From Jeotgalibaca porci (GTDB lineage Bacteria; Bacillota; Bacilli; Lactobacillales; Aerococcaceae): DNA of 64,000 bases. The translations under genes and the position numbers were made by a program. The DNA lies in the NCBI RefSeq assembly GCF_011299095.1, contig NZ_CP049889.1, positions 1,143,501-1,207,500 on the forward strand. Direction: 5' to 3'. The notes beneath the pieces were generated by a model. It was given only the letters and a program-made list of their open reading frames with translations, ran no database searches and was not told where the DNA came from. Below, piece by piece: positions 17,099-25,246 of this stretch (positions are counted from its first letter, which is position 1; each line of letters opens with the position of its first letter).

Positions 17099-18520
17099 TT
17101 AATTTTGTAATTCCATTTCGCCCGTTAACGCAGTTACTTGCGCACGCTTGGCAATCCGCTCAACCCGCTCCATACTTGCTTCTTCGTCAACTTCGGCTAA
17201 GAAGAGGTTGGCTTGGCTTTTTAAGCTGCCGGAAGCTTGCATCATTTGTTGAATATTCGAAGACATTTCTTCAATGGTTGCCAGGATTTCTTCGGTGTTG
17301 GCTGATACTTCTTCTATGCTAGCCGCATTTTCTTCTGCACCTTGCAGGATTTCGTCTGTACTTGCGACCAAGCTGCTTCTCTTCTCATTGATTTCATCTG
17401 CCATCATAAACAGACCGGCAATTTGTTCAGCTACAAGAAGAATCTTATCGGATACCGTGATACTCGTATCTAACGCTTTTTGAACCATTTCCGTTTGTTG
17501 ACCGCCAAGCTCCGTCGTTCCTTTGACATTGGTTAGCATTTCGTCTGATTTCACTGCAATGGTTTGAATAATACTATGAATGTTATTTGAAGCTGTATTA
17601 CTTTGTTCAGCCAATTTTCGGACTTCATCCGCTACAACCGCAAAGCCGCGACCATGCTCACCGGCACGTGCTGCTTCGATGGAAGCATTTAACGCCAATA
17701 AGTTGGTTTGATCCGCAATGGCACTGATTGTTTGTGTCATCGTTTCAACTTCTTTAACGGCATTCGTTACGTCGTAGATACTTGTCATCAAAACAGCCAT
17801 TTCATCGTTTACTTGTTTCCAGCTTTCACTTACACTCTTCACACTGCGCTCATTTACGCCGTTAGCTGTGTTCGTTTCATCCATATAGTTCCCAATTTTT
17901 ACGATAACAGCTTCCATATTAGTTAGTAAATCAGCTAGTACTGTCGCATCTTGCGTCATTTTTTGCGTTTCAAATAATTGTGCATTCGTTTCTTCGGTTA
18001 CAGATAAAATTGTTGAGGCAACTTCTTCAGTTGCAATTGTTGTTTGGTGAGACATTTCCACTAGTTCATTTGCCATCGTGAACGTATTATTGGAACCACT
18101 TTGAATATTTCCAATCAGTTCACTGAAATGTGCCACCATATCAGAAAAGGCAGCGGTAATATTCTCAAATTCATTCGGATCCGTGTAGTGAGTAGCCGGA
18201 TTTGTTTTTCCAGTAAAATTTTTATAGTCAGTTAGACTAAACTGTGTCGTCAAATCTCCTTCACTTACCCGTAAAAAGCTACCCGTTAACATATTTGCAA
18301 CCAATTTAATTATTTTATTTGAAAGCGTATATGCGATTGCCATTACGATACCTGAAGCTAGTAAAATTGCGATCAGGTTGTAGCGCCAATCATTGGTAAC
18401 AAAGTGCATAAAAAGAAATAACGCGATCATCGGCAGAGCTGTCATCCCCAAAACATATGGCATTAACATCCCGCTTAAGTTTTTCTTGAGTACCAATTTT
18501 TTACTTTCTTCTTTTGCCAT
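17099..18520 (-). CDS. Methyl-accepting chemotaxis protein without a large sensor domain
   Basis: A 473-residue receptor. Two membrane helices (about residues 18-42 and 48-66) are joined by only a few residues, so there is no extracellular ligand-binding domain. A HAMP-like region follows, then the long cytoplasmic coiled coil. The hairpin tip [20 protein letters not shown] with [18 protein letters not shown] is the CheA/CheW contact site. Such receptors usually sense internal or membrane state, which is inference here. It has its own sigma-28 promoter and lies between flagellin and flgL. Confidence 0.93.
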   Translation of the reverse strand: MAKEESKKLVLKKNLSGMLMPYVLGMTALPMIALFLFMHFVTNDWRYNLIAILLASGIVMAIAYTLSNKIIKLVANMLTGSFLRVSEGDLTTQFSLTDYKNFTGKTNPATHYTDPNEFENITAAFSDMVAHFSELIGNIQSGSNNTFTMANELVEMSHQTTIATEEVASTILSVTEETNAQLFETQKMTQDATVLADLLTNMEAVIVKIGNYMDETNTANGVNERSVKSVSESWKQVNDEMAVLMTSIYDVTNAVKEVETMTQTISAIADQTNLLALNASIEAARAGEHGRGFAVVADEVRKLAEQSNTASNNIHSIIQTIAVKSDEMLTNVKGTTELGGQQTEMVQKALDTSITVSDKILLVAEQIAGLFMMADEINEKRSSLVASTDEILQGAEENAASIEEVSANTEEILATIEEMSSNIQQMMQASGSLKSQANLFLAEVDEEASMERVERIAKRAQVTALTGEMELQN

Positions 18521-18559
18521 CCTATTTCCCCCTTTTGTAAAATGTAAACCCTTTACTCT

Positions 18560-18586
18560 TTATCGGTTGATTTATAAGAAAGTTAA
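18560..18586 (-). promoter_or_regulatory. SigD (sigma-28) promoter of the 17.1-18.5 kb receptor gene
   Basis: Minus strand TTAA (18583-18586), 15-base spacer, ACCGATAA (18560-18567), 39 bases before the receptor start codon. Confidence 0.82.
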
Positions 18587-18656
18587 ATTTTAAAAGGTTT
18601 TATTTTACAAAAGTGATAGAAATCTATTCTATGTTGTACGATTTCATTTTCTCCAT

Positions 18657-18684
18657 AAAAAAAGACTACCCTTTAGAGGTAGTC
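18657..18684 (-). terminator. Rho-independent terminator overlapping the flgL stop codon
   Basis: Minus strand GACTACC and GGTAGTC pair around a 7-base loop that contains the flgL TAA; T residues follow. It ends the flgM-flgN-flgK-flgL unit. Confidence 0.88.
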
Positions 18685-19569
18685 GAGAATCGTTGTACTT
18701 AAAACTTTCGTTCCCATTTGCAAGGAAGCCTGGTAGGCTACCTGCTCCATTGAGAATTGCATATATTTTTGGGCGATATCGATATCTTCTTTTGATGAAA
18801 GCATTTCTTGTAGGTTTAAGTCCTGACTTTCGTTGCGGGATAGCGCTGAATCTAAACGGTTAGAAATTGCGCCGATTTCAGTACGGAACGTCACAACGTG
18901 ATCGATACTTGCGGTCGTGTCGGCTAACAAGTTGCTCAATGCAGCGACGTCGTCCTTTTGCAAGGCGTCTGTAATTTTTACAAACAAGTCCCCCATTTTA
19001 TCGCTATTCAATAACTTCGAGCCATCCGTCATTAAATCTAAATTGACGCCAGACGAAATTTCACGGGAAATATTTTGTTTCTTTCCCTTGTATTGAATGC
19101 CTGTAATCGAACCATCATCCGCTTTCGTAATCTCGAAAGGCAGAATCGTTGTCTTGGTTCCGCCGAAGATGTACCGACCGCCGAAATTGGTGTTCAAGGA
19201 ATCGACAAAGGTCTGCATTTCCGTTTCGACTTCGGCTTTAACCACTAGGCGGTCTGATTCATTCATCGTTCCGTTAGCGGCTGATTGCACCAACGTGCTA
19301 ATTCGCATAAGGGAATCCGTTGCATTGCTCAAAGCCGCGTCTTGCATATCTGTCCAGTCTTTAGCATCTGTTAAGGTTGTTTGATATTGCCCATTTTGAA
19401 TAATGTTCTCTTTTAATTCCATAATTTGTGAGACCAACAAAGGATTATCTGAAGGTTTAGAAACTTCCTTCATCGAAGAGAGCTGTTGATGGAATTTTTG
19501 AACGTTTTGTTGGTTGACTGAAAGGTTCTTCAAGTAACCACGCGTTAGCATATTATCAGCTATTCGCAT
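18673..19569 (-). CDS. flgL: Flagellar hook-filament junction protein FlgL
   Basis: A 298-residue HAP3 protein with a flagellin-like N-terminus (MRIADNMLTRGYLKNLSVNQ) and C-terminus (EDIDIAQKYMQFSMEQVAYQASLQMG), the FlgL pattern. The middle holds RYIFGGTKTTILPF, typical of FlgL. It joins the hook-side FlgK ring to the filament. It begins three bases after the flgK stop, and its stop lies inside the terminator loop. Confidence 0.95.
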   Translation of the reverse strand: MRIADNMLTRGYLKNLSVNQQNVQKFHQQLSSMKEVSKPSDNPLLVSQIMELKENIIQNGQYQTTLTDAKDWTDMQDAALSNATDSLMRISTLVQSAANGTMNESDRLVVKAEVETEMQTFVDSLNTNFGGRYIFGGTKTTILPFEITKADDGSITGIQYKGKKQNISREISSGVNLDLMTDGSKLLNSDKMGDLFVKITDALQKDDVAALSNLLADTTASIDHVVTFRTEIGAISNRLDSALSRNESQDLNLQEMLSSKEDIDIAQKYMQFSMEQVAYQASLQMGTKVLSTTILDYL

Positions 19570-19572
19570 TTA

Positions 19573-21003
19573 TTACACCCCTGTTCGATTAATCAATGTG
19601 TCGAGCATTTCATCAATGATAGAAATGATTCGGGCATTCGCTTGGAAAGCACTTTGGAATTTCATCATATCAACGACTTCTTCGTTCATATTCACGCCGG
19701 AGATTGAACTTCTTCTATCTTCTAAAAAGCCTAATACTTCTGATTGACTCGCCGCAATATTATCGGCTTGCTGTTTGATGATCCCCATACTTGTAACCAT
19801 ATCATTGTAGGCACCATTTGTTGTTGTACCACTTGTTTGCGGAGTAAAACTCATTTTATCTTCGTCATAGTTTCCAACAAAATCTGCACCTTGGAAATAA
19901 TTCAATTTCGTTGTCGCTAACGCTGAAATAGCCGTTGCCCGTGAACCATCACCTGCTGCTGGGTTATCCAAATCCAAATCTTTCCCTGCATTAATCAGTG
20001 ATGTATCAGCTTTAATAGCTGCATTCACAGTAATATTTTTTGCTGCATCTGTTTGTGAAACAGTAAAGAACTCTTTGCCGTGAACTGTATTAACAGCTGT
20101 AGCAAAGCTATAGGCTAACTGATTCAACTCCACTTTTTTATCGTTGATAACTGCAAGTGCTTCTTGGGACCCTTTGATACTGCCATTTTCAATAGCAATA
20201 GCTTTTACAGAACCGTCTGCACCTTGGAGTTCAAGTTCGCCTTTTGCTCCGCCGGATTGAACTGCCAATTTTTGAATGGTGTCGCCATCCAATACGGGAT
20301 TACCATCTAATTCCAGTTTTACACCTTGGAATTTATCGTACGTAACCGTAACGTCCGCAATACTAGCAAGTTCTGTCGTCAGACGGTCGCGTTGGTCTAA
20401 TAAATCGTTAGGTGTTTGGCCTTTAATCACAACATTAAAGATTTGTTTATTCAAGGTTGAAAGTTGTCCAACTTTTTCGTTAAAGTCTAAAACGTCTTTT
20501 TCGATTGAATAAAGCGTATCGCCTTCCAATCCTTCGATTTGATTGGCCATTTGCTTTATTGTATCGGTTAATGTTTGAGATTCTTGGCTGACCATTGTTT
20601 TTGCTGTTGCAAGCTCTGGACTTGATCCCAGATAATTCCATGCCGCATAGACACGGCTAAAGCCAGCACTCAAGCCTGTTTCCGATGGCTCGTCAAAAAT
20701 CATTTCCAATTGTGACAAAGCATCTGACTTCGTTGCATGACGGCTATAAGAAGAAGTTTCGTCTTGAATCTGCTTCGTTACATAATCATCAACAACGCGG
20801 ACAACACCGGACATTTTAACTCCCGTTCCTAATTGCCCAACTCCCGTATAGTTATAAGGGTTGTCTGCTTGTAAATTCACCCGTTGACGTGAATAGCCGG
20901 GTGTATTCATGTTAGAGACGTTATGGCTCGTTGTTTGTAATGCAGTTTGTGCTGCTGTCATGCCTTTAACGCCGATATTGAGTGTTCCAAATAATCCTGA
21001 CAC
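19573..21003 (-). CDS. flgK: Flagellar hook-associated protein FlgK
   Basis: A 476-residue HAP1. The N-terminal LNIGVKGMTAAQTALQTTSH with NVSNMNTPGYSRQRVN is the FlgK rod-type motif, and the C-terminal SGVNMNEEVVDMMKFQSAFQ with ANARIISIIDEMLDTLIN is equally diagnostic. The middle contains DLLDQRDRLTTELA. FlgK forms the first junction ring on the hook. It lies 10 bases after flgN, whose product is its export chaperone. Confidence 0.97.
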   Translation of the reverse strand: MSGLFGTLNIGVKGMTAAQTALQTTSHNVSNMNTPGYSRQRVNLQADNPYNYTGVGQLGTGVKMSGVVRVVDDYVTKQIQDETSSYSRHATKSDALSQLEMIFDEPSETGLSAGFSRVYAAWNYLGSSPELATAKTMVSQESQTLTDTIKQMANQIEGLEGDTLYSIEKDVLDFNEKVGQLSTLNKQIFNVVIKGQTPNDLLDQRDRLTTELASIADVTVTYDKFQGVKLELDGNPVLDGDTIQKLAVQSGGAKGELELQGADGSVKAIAIENGSIKGSQEALAVINDKKVELNQLAYSFATAVNTVHGKEFFTVSQTDAAKNITVNAAIKADTSLINAGKDLDLDNPAAGDGSRATAISALATTKLNYFQGADFVGNYDEDKMSFTPQTSGTTTNGAYNDMVTSMGIIKQQADNIAASQSEVLGFLEDRRSSISGVNMNEEVVDMMKFQSAFQANARIISIIDEMLDTLINRTGV

Positions 21004-21013
21004 GGTATTCCTC

Positions 21014-21382
21014 CTATAGTGATTGATTCAATATACTTGCTTGGGTCAAGCCTGTTTGCTGACCGGATTTAGAGTAGGTTTTCCCTGCTTTTTTTACACC
21101 TTTACTTAGTGCTTCCATGACCGCTTCTTGATAATCAAGGGCTTGCTTCGTTAATAATAAATTCGTCTCTTGTAAGTGACGAATTGTATCAACTAATGCC
21201 TCTACTTCATTATCTGCATCTTGTTGGAAATCAAAAGTGGGAAACCATTCAATAAAGACGTGTTTCTCTGCAACAATACTCTGGATGACAGCACCCTCAT
21301 TATGAATCAATGCTTCTTTTTCTCGTTCAAGTAATGCAATAAATTGTTTTAAAAAATCACCAGGATTATTGGTTATCTCCAT
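21014..21382 (-). CDS. flgN: FlgN-like flagellar export chaperone
   Basis: A 122-residue helical protein directly between flgM and flgK, the FlgN position. The pattern LKQFIALLEREKEALIHNEG with a following EA.V..IR.L.E.N..L..QAL resembles FlgN proteins, which hold FlgK and FlgL for export. Its start overlaps the flgM stop by one base, and flgK follows after 10 bases. Conservation is low; context supports the call. Confidence 0.85.
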   Translation of the reverse strand: MEITNNPGDFLKQFIALLEREKEALIHNEGAVIQSIVAEKHVFIEWFPTFDFQQDADNEVEALVDTIRHLQETNLLLTKQALDYQEAVMEALSKGVKKAGKTYSKSGQQTGLTQASILNQSL

Positions 21383-21675
21383 TATTTTTCAACCTTTTTT
21401 TGGGCAACCATTGTATCGCGTATGCCGGAAGCAATCTTTTCAGCTGATACAGTGTATGTACCGGCTTGGATTGCTGCTTTAATTGCGGCTGCTTTTTCAC
21501 TTGGTGCAGCATTCAAGCTAGCTTTGGATAATTTACGTGCTTCATCTGAAATGTCTACGGAAATATGTTCTTTTTTAGTAGTAGATTCCACTGCTTTAGA
21601 GTTGGATTGTACTGTTGCTTGTTTATTTTGATTTACTGCGTTTAAGTAATAGTTTTGTCCATTGGTTATTTTCAT
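21382..21675 (-). CDS. flgM: Anti-sigma-28 factor FlgM
   Basis: A 97-residue protein with the typical FlgM layout: an unordered Asn/Gln/Lys-rich N-terminus starting MKITNGQNYYLNAV, then DISDEARKLSKASLNAAPSE, then a sigma-binding C-terminal helix region (AAIKAAIQAGTYTVSAEKIASGI). FlgM binds SigD until the hook is complete and is then exported. It heads flgM-flgN-flgK-flgL behind a sigma-28-type promoter, so it would feed back on its own transcription. Confidence 0.92.
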   Translation of the reverse strand: MKITNGQNYYLNAVNQNKQATVQSNSKAVESTTKKEHISVDISDEARKLSKASLNAAPSEKAAAIKAAIQAGTYTVSAEKIASGIRDTMVAQKKVEK

Positions 21676-21718
21676 AGCAAATGGCCTCCTTATGGTCCGT
21701 TTTATGCTCTCTTATAGT

Positions 21719-21745
21719 ATATCGGAAGTCAGCGTCAGTTATTAA
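21719..21745 (-). promoter_or_regulatory. SigD (sigma-28) promoter of flgM-flgN-flgK-flgL
   Basis: Minus strand TTAA (21742-21745), 15-base spacer, TCCGATAT (21719-21726), 43 bases before flgM. Confidence 0.83.
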
Positions 21746-21756
21746 CCTTTTTCATA

Positions 21757-21793
21757 CAAAAAAGACAAAAGAAATGATTTCTTTTGTCTTTTT
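21757..21793 (-). terminator. Rho-independent terminator after fliY
   Basis: Minus strand AAAAAGACAAAAGAAAT pairs with ATTTCTTTTGTCTTTTT around a short loop and ends in T residues. It closes the chemotaxis-fliM-fliY unit just upstream of the flgM promoter. The near-symmetrical sequence could also work on the other strand. Confidence 0.85.
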
Positions 21794-21796
21794 AGC

Positions 21797-22846
21797 TTAT
21801 ATATTACGTAATCTATTCTCTTTACTCAGGATGTTCGTAATACGAATACCAAAACTTTCGTTAATAACCACGACTTCTCCTTGCGCAATCATTTTACCAT
21901 TTACATAAATATTTAGCGGTTCATCTGTTAATTTGTCTAGTTCTACAACAGAACCCGTGCCTAGAGCTAAGATATCACGGATTGTTTTTTTACTTTCACC
22001 CAACATAACGCTGAACTCAAGCGGGACATCCATAATTAAATCTAAGTTTTTAGGCGTATTTGTAACATCGTTCACTTCTAGCGCCTGGAATTTTGGCTTT
22101 TGAACAGCCACTTTTTCTGTTTCTTCCTGCACGGGTACTTCTGCGACCGGCTTAGGCGTTGCTGCTGTTTCTATGACTTCCGCTTCATCACCCAACATGA
22201 TTTCAATCATATCTTTCACAGCATCCATTGTAAAGACTTGCATAATGGTACTTTCCAAGACATTTTCAACCACAAGCTGGAAAGATATTTCGCACACTTC
22301 ATTGGTAATTTCGGTAGCGCTTGATGGCGTTACTTCATTCTCCGTCCACACATTTACTTCTGGAGGTAAAATATCCACAACGCGATTAAACATCGTCGCC
22401 ATTGCCGTTGAGGCAGAACCAATCATTTGGTTCATTGCTTCGCCTACAGCGCTCAACTCCAACTCTGTTAAAGTGTCCATCATCACTTGCCCGTCGCCAC
22501 CCATCATCAGGTTCGCAATTTTACCTGAATCAGAAATGTCCAACAGCAACATATTGCTCCCTTTAATCCCTTTTTTGAAAGCAATGGTCGTCATTACTCT
22601 TGGACGCGGAGAATCTTTTAAGATTTTATCAATGGATGTTACTTTGACGCGTGGTGTAGTAATCAAAACTTGAAGACCCAATAACTCAGAAAGAGTGGTT
22701 GCTGCTTGCGACATGGAAATATTTGCTACTTCACCAATAATATCTTTTTCCATTTGGGTTAAATCATATGCGGTCTCAGAAGCAGCAGCCGCATTGCCAT
22801 ACATCAAGCTGTCTATTTCTTCTTGCGTTAATTTTTCATTACTCAT
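21797..22846 (-). CDS. fliY: Flagellar motor switch phosphatase FliY
   Basis: A 349-residue protein of the FliN/CheC fusion type. The N-terminus KLTQEEIDSLMYG is the CheY-P-binding peptide. Next come two CheC-like phosphatase helices with the D/S-x3-E-x2-N pattern (DIIGEVAN and SAVGEAMN). The C-terminal FliN/SpoA domain (about 270-345) contains LDLIMDVPLEFSVMLGESKK and KLTDEPLNIYVNGKMIAQGE. FliY is the C-ring component that also dephosphorylates CheY-P in Bacillota. Its ATG overlaps the fliM stop by one base. Confidence 0.95.
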   Translation of the reverse strand: MSNEKLTQEEIDSLMYGNAAAASETAYDLTQMEKDIIGEVANISMSQAATTLSELLGLQVLITTPRVKVTSIDKILKDSPRPRVMTTIAFKKGIKGSNMLLLDISDSGKIANLMMGGDGQVMMDTLTELELSAVGEAMNQMIGSASTAMATMFNRVVDILPPEVNVWTENEVTPSSATEITNEVCEISFQLVVENVLESTIMQVFTMDAVKDMIEIMLGDEAEVIETAATPKPVAEVPVQEETEKVAVQKPKFQALEVNDVTNTPKNLDLIMDVPLEFSVMLGESKKTIRDILALGTGSVVELDKLTDEPLNIYVNGKMIAQGEVVVINESFGIRITNILSKENRLRNI

Positions 22847-23838
22847 TAATCCTGATTTCCTCCAATATCTTGTAATACTTCAACGGCCATTTGATCTTCC
22901 AATATACCTGGTTTAACGAGGTAATAGGGTTGTTTTTCGATTGATAAGATGAGTGGATCGCTCGTACGTTTTTGAAGTGGCACAATGTCACCTAATTCAA
23001 GCTGCAAGAAATTCTCCAAGCTTAATTCTGTTTTTCCTAATGTCACTTCGACATTCAGCTCAACAGCTTGCAAGCTTTTTTCCAGATGGTCCTGGTCACT
23101 TGCATCGGCTTCTTTTCCACTATGGAACCAGTTCCGGAAGCTTAATTTCTCTAACATTGATTCATAGAAAATGTAAGGAATACAGAGATTTAAAAAGGAT
23201 GTATTTCCTAATAATTCTATTTCAAAAGTAATTAACGATACCGGCTCATTGGGTGAAATGGATTGAATCAATTGTGAATTTGTCTCCATTGAATCCAATG
23301 AAACGTCCATATCCGCAATATCCCGCCATGCGTTCTGGAACGCTACACCAAACTGTTGGATAATATCTTCCAAAATCGCCCGTTCAATTTCTGTAAAATA
23401 CGTTTTAGTAACTTCTTTTGTAAAAGACGCTTCGTCCGCACTCCCGCACATAATTTCTACGAGCTGGAAACAAATTTGTGGGTTCAATTCAACAATTTGA
23501 ATCCCTGGTTGAGGACTCGCATGAAAGACACCCATCATTGTAAAATACGGAACAGAATGCAGAAATTCATCAAAACTTACTTGTTCGATTGATTTTAAAT
23601 GCATCGATACACTCGATTGAAGTTGGGTCGTCAATAAATTTTCCGAGATTTTGGCATATTCTTCAAATACCATTGTGAGTGTAGATATATACTCTTTAGA
23701 TAAACGAACAGGTCGTTTAAAGTCATACTGCTTAATCTTCACCTGTTCTTTTTCTTCAAGTACTGCGACATCGATTTCACCACTTTGCATACCGGCCATC
23801 AACGCATCTATTTCTTCTTGTGATAAAACTGGATTCAA
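22846..23838 (-). CDS. fliM: Flagellar motor switch protein FliM
   Basis: A 330-residue C-ring protein starting NPVLSQEEIDALMAGMQSG, the CheY-P docking peptide, followed by the CheC-like middle domain (about 45-230) and a SpoA domain (about 250-320, with LQLELGDIVPLQKRTSDPLIL). The start is TTG overlapping the cheW stop as TTGA, so it is coupled to cheW. FliM and FliY sit at the end of a chemotaxis operon here, not after fliL as in B. subtilis. Confidence 0.95.
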   Translation of the reverse strand: MNPVLSQEEIDALMAGMQSGEIDVAVLEEKEQVKIKQYDFKRPVRLSKEYISTLTMVFEEYAKISENLLTTQLQSSVSMHLKSIEQVSFDEFLHSVPYFTMMGVFHASPQPGIQIVELNPQICFQLVEIMCGSADEASFTKEVTKTYFTEIERAILEDIIQQFGVAFQNAWRDIADMDVSLDSMETNSQLIQSISPNEPVSLITFEIELLGNTSFLNLCIPYIFYESMLEKLSFRNWFHSGKEADASDQDHLEKSLQAVELNVEVTLGKTELSLENFLQLELGDIVPLQKRTSDPLILSIEKQPYYLVKPGILEDQMAVEVLQDIGGNQD

Positions 23839-24260
23839 TTTGACCCCTCATTCTTGGAAAACAAAGTTGATAAGCGAATTAAGCTTATTACGGCATCTTT
23901 TTGTGAAAAAACGCCGCGAAAAATACCTTCGCCCTCAACTGGTAATTGAATGTCATCTTCATTGATATCAATCACTTCATGAACTTTATCAACGGCCAAG
24001 GCCACTTGTTTCCCATTGTGCTTAATTATGATGGTGTTATTGTAGCACAACTCTTCATTATTCTCCGTCTTATCTTCAATGTTCATAAAACGTTCATAAT
24101 GAAGAAGAGAAATGACATTACCACGAAGATTAATCAGTCCCAGTAGCCACAGTGGCGCCTTAGGTACTGCTGTCCAAGATACAGCACCCGTAATTTCTTC
24201 AACTGCAACGGATGGCATACCGTAAAGTTTATCTTGTAGGGAAAATATAACCAATTGCAT
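23835..24260 (-). CDS. cheW: Chemotaxis coupling protein CheW (first copy)
   Basis: A 141-residue CheW-domain protein: MQLVIFSLQDKLYGMPSVAV, then LLGLINLRGNVISLLHYERF and VDKVHEVIDINEDDIQ, all standard CheW landmarks. CheW bridges receptors and CheA in the chemoreceptor array. It lies between cheY and fliM and overlaps the fliM start by four bases. A second CheW is encoded at 29515-29967; the two are clearly different proteins. Confidence 0.94.
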   Translation of the reverse strand: MQLVIFSLQDKLYGMPSVAVEEITGAVSWTAVPKAPLWLLGLINLRGNVISLLHYERFMNIEDKTENNEELCYNNTIIIKHNGKQVALAVDKVHEVIDINEDDIQLPVEGEGIFRGVFSQKDAVISLIRLSTLFSKNEGSN

Positions 24261-24277
24261 CTTGTATCCCCCTCTTA

Positions 24278-24640
24278 TTAGTTTGTGACTTTACTTAACG
24301 ATTTCACAACACGTGCAGTATCGAAAGGCTTCACAATAAAATCAATGGCACCTGCTTTAATCGCATCCATCACCATTCCTTGTTGTCCCATTGCGCTACA
24401 CATAATAACTTTTGCAGCTGCATCTGCTGCTTTGATTTGTTTCAAAGCATCGATTCCATCCATTTCTGGCATTGTTATGTCCATTGTTACTAAATCAGGT
24501 TTTAGTTCTTGATACATTGTGACAGCTTCTAAGCCGTTTGCAGCTTCTCCCACAACCGTATAGCCATTTTTCTCCAAAATATCTTTCAATTTCATACGCA
24601 TAAATGCTGCATCATCTACTACTAAAATATTCTTAACCAT
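24278..24640 (-). CDS. cheY: Chemotaxis response regulator CheY
   Basis: A 120-residue single receiver domain. Acidic pocket Asp9-Asp10, phosphoacceptor Asp54 (DLVTMDITMPEMDG) and the switch lysine in FIVKPF are all present. This is a stand-alone receiver of the CheY type; phosphorylated CheY binds FliM and FliY to change rotation. An AAGGAG ribosome binding site precedes the ATG. It lies three bases after cheC, whose product is a CheY-P phosphatase. Confidence 0.96.
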   Translation of the reverse strand: MVKNILVVDDAAFMRMKLKDILEKNGYTVVGEAANGLEAVTMYQELKPDLVTMDITMPEMDGIDALKQIKAADAAAKVIMCSAMGQQGMVMDAIKAGAIDFIVKPFDTARVVKSLSKVTN

Positions 24641-24643
24641 TAT

Positions 24644-25246
24644 TTATATTTCTCCTTTTTCTCTCATATATTCTAAAAAACTTTCAAGTATTCCGTCTTG
24701 CGGTACGAAATAGAGGGATGAATCCCACTTTTCGTTTTCAACCCAGTATTCATTCTTAAAAATCCAAACTTGATCGTCAAATTGGAATTCTTCTAAGTAA
24801 GCACTACTCAATAACGAACCAAACATGTCCTCCGCTAAATAAGGCACTGACGTCATGAGTGGGACATCGAACAAGCTCACAATGGCTTGTATAAATTGAT
24901 TCACTAAGATATTCGCCAACTCGCATAGGGCAGAGTTAACCAGCTCTTCATTTTGAATCAGTTGTCTATCTTCCGGACTGAATTGTATAATATTTTTTTC
25001 ATCGACCAACAATAGAAATTGCCCTTTAATAGCGCCATCTACTTCTAGCTGAACAGCCTTCACAACTTCTTCGGCTGGCATCATCGTCTCGAAGATTTGA
25101 TTATACGTCAATTGCGTAATGATTGGCAGGTTCATATGTACTTTTTTTCCGATCATTTTCGAAATACTTGTGGCGACGTTTCCGCCCCCAATATTGATCA
25201 TTTCCTTTATGATGTCAACTTCGACTGCGGTAAAGTTATTAGACAT
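24644..25246 (-). CDS. cheC: CheY-P phosphatase CheC
   Basis: A 200-residue protein with both CheC active-site helices intact. The first is Asp-x3-Glu-x2-Asn followed 23 residues later by Pro (DIIKEMIN...LP); the second is Ser-x3-Glu-x2-Asn with the same spacing (SALCELAN...VP). No FliN domain is fused. In B. subtilis CheC dephosphorylates CheY-P and binds CheD, and cheD is in this same operon. Its start overlaps the cheA stop by eight bases. Confidence 0.95.
   Translation of the reverse strand: MSNNFTAVEVDIIKEMINIGGGNVATSISKMIGKKVHMNLPIITQLTYNQIFETMMPAEEVVKAVQLEVDGAIKGQFLLLVDEKNIIQFSPEDRQLIQNEELVNSALCELANILVNQFIQAIVSLFDVPLMTSVPYLAEDMFGSLLSSAYLEEFQFDDQVWIFKNEYWVENEKWDSSLYFVPQDGILESFLEYMREKGEI

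Noticed and set aside
22173..22673. A 166-codon plus-strand open frame within fliY.
   Set aside because: It lies wholly antisense to fliY, which has intact CheC and FliN motifs.
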